NCBI GenBank assembly: GCA_028551475.1
Contig: CM052357.1
Span: forward strand, 29,595,745 to 29,659,744
Reading direction: 5' to 3'
Length of the DNA: 64,000 nt
From: Casuarina equisetifolia
Taxonomy: Eukaryota > Streptophyta > Magnoliopsida > Fagales > Casuarinaceae
Below, piece after piece: positions 61,635 through 64,000 of the stretch. Position numbers and translations under genes: made by a program. The notes under the pieces are model-generated. The model was given only the letters and a program-made list of their open reading frames with translations. It had not been told where the DNA came from and did no database searches. Positions within the stretch are counted from its first letter, which is position 1. Each line of letters opens with the position of its first letter.

Positions 61635-64000
61635 TATCCATTTTCTGCAACCTTATCCAATGAAGAGTCAGAAGTATTAGCAGCGTCTATACATTGTGGC
61701 TTTGCATGAGGGCAATCGAAATTGCTTCTTTTCCGACCCTAATGTGATGGGCATTTTGCTCCTCCAAATATTGTATTACTTAGTCAGGTACTTAAACGCT
61801 GAAATATTAATTAAAAAGAGATAGGGTTTTGGATTGTAAACATTGGTGGGAATCACTCTTCTTTTAGAGGCACTACCTTCTTATGACAAGTTATCAAATG
61901 AAGCAGAAGGAGCAGCGGGCTTGGGATTGTAAACATTTCTCATTATGCCAGTGCTAGCGAAAGTATTGTTTTGACAAGTAGTCTATCCTACTAAAGTTTC
62001 CAATTAAGGTTAGCTTTTGGATACCATAAAAAATTCCATACGTTTTGTTCCTTTTTTTTTTTTTCCTTTTTTTGGGGAATGTTTATGGGTTTCAAGCCAA
62101 CCCATTGGCTTTGGACAACTCACAAACAAGGTTTATAACTGGGATTGACTTTTTATTTTTATTTTTATTTTTATTTTTTGGTATTAAGTAAAGTGACAGG
62201 AGTTATGGAGTATCGAATCTAGGACTTAGGTCTTAGTTTGTTAATAACCAACCACTAAATTGTTGGCTGTTTACTACTAGCCTTGGATACGAAGTTGGAA
62301 AAGATTATCAAAATTTCAACAAATTTAACATGACTCTACTTTCTGTTCATACAATTTTCATTTGTATCTTTAACCACCAAGAAATGATAAATAAAAGAAA
62401 TTATCTCTCTTTCTCTTTGTGGGGTGGTTAGGTTAGGAAATTAATCCTACAAGTTGCTTGACAATTTGGGAAAAACTTTATTGCATTTTTTCACTACACA
62501 AGTCTCTAGGTTATACACCAATTTCATCCCAAAATCTTTATATTTTCAATGATGTGTATATTGTTATTCACTTAAAGAATCATATCTATTCAACTTCAAA
62601 TGATTTTTTTTTTCTGAAATAGATGTGCAAGTATTATATTTTTTTTATTCTAAAGTTTATTCACGTTATCTCCTTGCATTAAGTATTGCTTCATCATTCC
62701 TCACCAAAGCATAATTCTTAGTTGTCAAAATAAATGCGAATGGATAGTCGGCAAGAAGACATTTACCTACCTTGTGGTCAAGAGAGCGCTACTTAACTTT
62801 AGGATGAGTAAAGAAAAATTCCATGCGAAACAAATAAAGAATTAAAAAGTACTTGGCCTGCCATTGAAGAAGATAAGAAGCGTGTCTGCATGCTTTAACT
62901 TTAACTCTTTAATAATTATCCTGGAAACTATAAGATTGAGGGGAAACAAAGCTGGGCCGGTCTATACTTAATAATTAGTAGACAGCTCCTATGGAGACCA
63001 AGATAATTATTCAATTCTCAAAGCAAAATTTATCACCGCGGGAATTTCAGGTATTACTTTAAAAAGTTGAGTTGATATAAGTCTTATAGATTTAGAAAAT
63101 TGAGTAATTAAAATTTGGACAAAAATTAATCAAATAAATTTTTATTACTAAAAAGGCAAACTGGGTTAGCTTTGTTTTCAAACAGTTATCGTAAACTTAC
63201 CTAACATGATTTGGTTACTTTCTACATTGAAGTACTTACCACTTAATCATACTCAGAAACATAAAGATAAAAGGGAATAGATTCAAGAGCTTGATGACTT
63301 GCAATAGAACCTATAAACATGAAAATGGATTTAGAACTCCCAACCAACAAGTGCTTAGACGCCATTTATAGGAGATAGCGGCGTACAAGTTCTCTTCTTT
63401 TTCTTTTTCTTTTTCTTTTTCTTCCCTTTTTTCTCTGAAATTTAGACAGGGCTTCGGATATAATATAGTTTGAGTTGCTGGAAAATGTCGGAAGTCGTAA
63501 AATGTGATAAATTTTTTGACGAATCTACCTCTCTTGTCTCTCTGGGTAGAGATTTTATACACATTGATTTTCAAAGGAAAATTAAAAACAGTTAAGCCAA
63601 CGGAAACCTCAGTTCTTGAAACCTTCGCACTATGACACAAGCCCAAATTCGGACATCAATCATGTATCCGTTTTTGTCAAGAAAGTGCATTTCTCTTTAC
63701 AAGTTGACTAAGAAAGAGGAATGTTGTTCCACATATAAGAAGTACACATGTCAATATTTGACTATAATTGATATTTACTAAATTTTAATACATTCTCTCA
63801 CTTCAAGAGTAGAGATATACCTTCAACTTGAATACAATCCATGAGAGGTAGTGTTTCATTAGAAACTTAAGTTTAATATTACGCTAAGAGATTTCTTTTT
63901 TTCATCAATGTGGCTTATAAGAAAAAAAAAATTCTTAACACACCAAGCGAATGAATTCATAGTTTTATAAATTACTCTTTAATTATATCTTTTTCATGCA
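61635..64000. other. DC1 3' flank and AT-rich intergenic sequence
   Basis: The first part (61670-61830) matches the 3' flank at 31810-31975. The last part (about 63565-63850: AGGAAAATTAAAAACAGTTAA, CTTGAAACCTT, TGACATATAAAG-like) is a diverged copy of 46765-47060 and 51890-52160. Low-complexity tracts include (TTTTTA)n near 62150-62178 and (TTTTTC)n at about 63391-63424. No gene is recognised; the minus frame 63311-63646 is crossed by the microsatellite. Confidence 0.5.
63391..63424. repeat. (TTTTTC)n microsatellite
   Basis: Five to six units are visible directly. Confidence 0.9.

Overview
The window is nuclear DNA of a flowering plant, most likely a eudicot. The sequence is AT-rich, the genes carry GT-AG introns, and plant-specific families are present: PLS-class PPR proteins, DC1/CHP-rich C1-like zinc fingers and DEMETER/ROS1-type DNA glycosylases. 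LTR retrotransposons and LINE relics fill much of the intergenic space. I could not fix the species. All identifications come from reading the sequence and from recalled family signatures; no database search was run.

Region by region. (1) 0-13.6 kb holds two ordinary minus-strand genes: a small conserved plant coiled-coil protein in four exons (1580-2582), and a ten-coding-exon PP2C phosphatase of 362 aa (6403-12409) whose 5'-UTR exon and GA-rich promoter lie at 13.2-13.6 kb. (2) 13.6-17.8 kb is AT-rich with no gene recognised. (3) 17.8-52.3 kb is a direct segmental duplication. The basic unit is [PPR gene on minus] - [repeated 'R' non-coding modules] - [DC1 zinc-finger gene on plus] - [conserved 3' flank]. 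Unit 1 (17.84-33.4 kb) has an intact PPR but a ruined DC1 gene, split by a 1.6 kb non-autonomous LTR element. Unit 2 (33.45-47.2 kb) has a PPR with one nonsense codon and an intact DC1 gene. Unit 3 (47.2-52.3 kb) keeps only an R fragment, the last DC1 module and the 3' flank, itself split by a 2.2 kb non-autonomous LTR element. (4) 53.8-57.7 kb is a decayed DEMETER/ROS1-like DNA glycosylase gene whose catalytic core has been lost. (5) 59.27-61.63 kb is another DC1 gene, open except for one TAA, followed by a diverged 3' flank that runs to the window end.

The DC1 genes share one architecture. A first exon of about 1.8 kb encodes eight or nine C1-like modules. A GT-AG intron follows, then a short second exon that in two copies encodes an acidic tail; in the first copy the tail is a repeated EIDSG-type array.

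The most notable observations are these. The two main duplicated units show reciprocal decay. Both LTR elements have target-site duplications, and the second has a paralogous empty site inside the window. A 1.2 kb PP2C promoter/5'-UTR block has been copied 27 kb away between ~190 bp direct repeats. The DC1 tail exon varies from 9 to 189 residues among neighbours. The DEMETER/ROS1 relic was not obvious from open frames alone.
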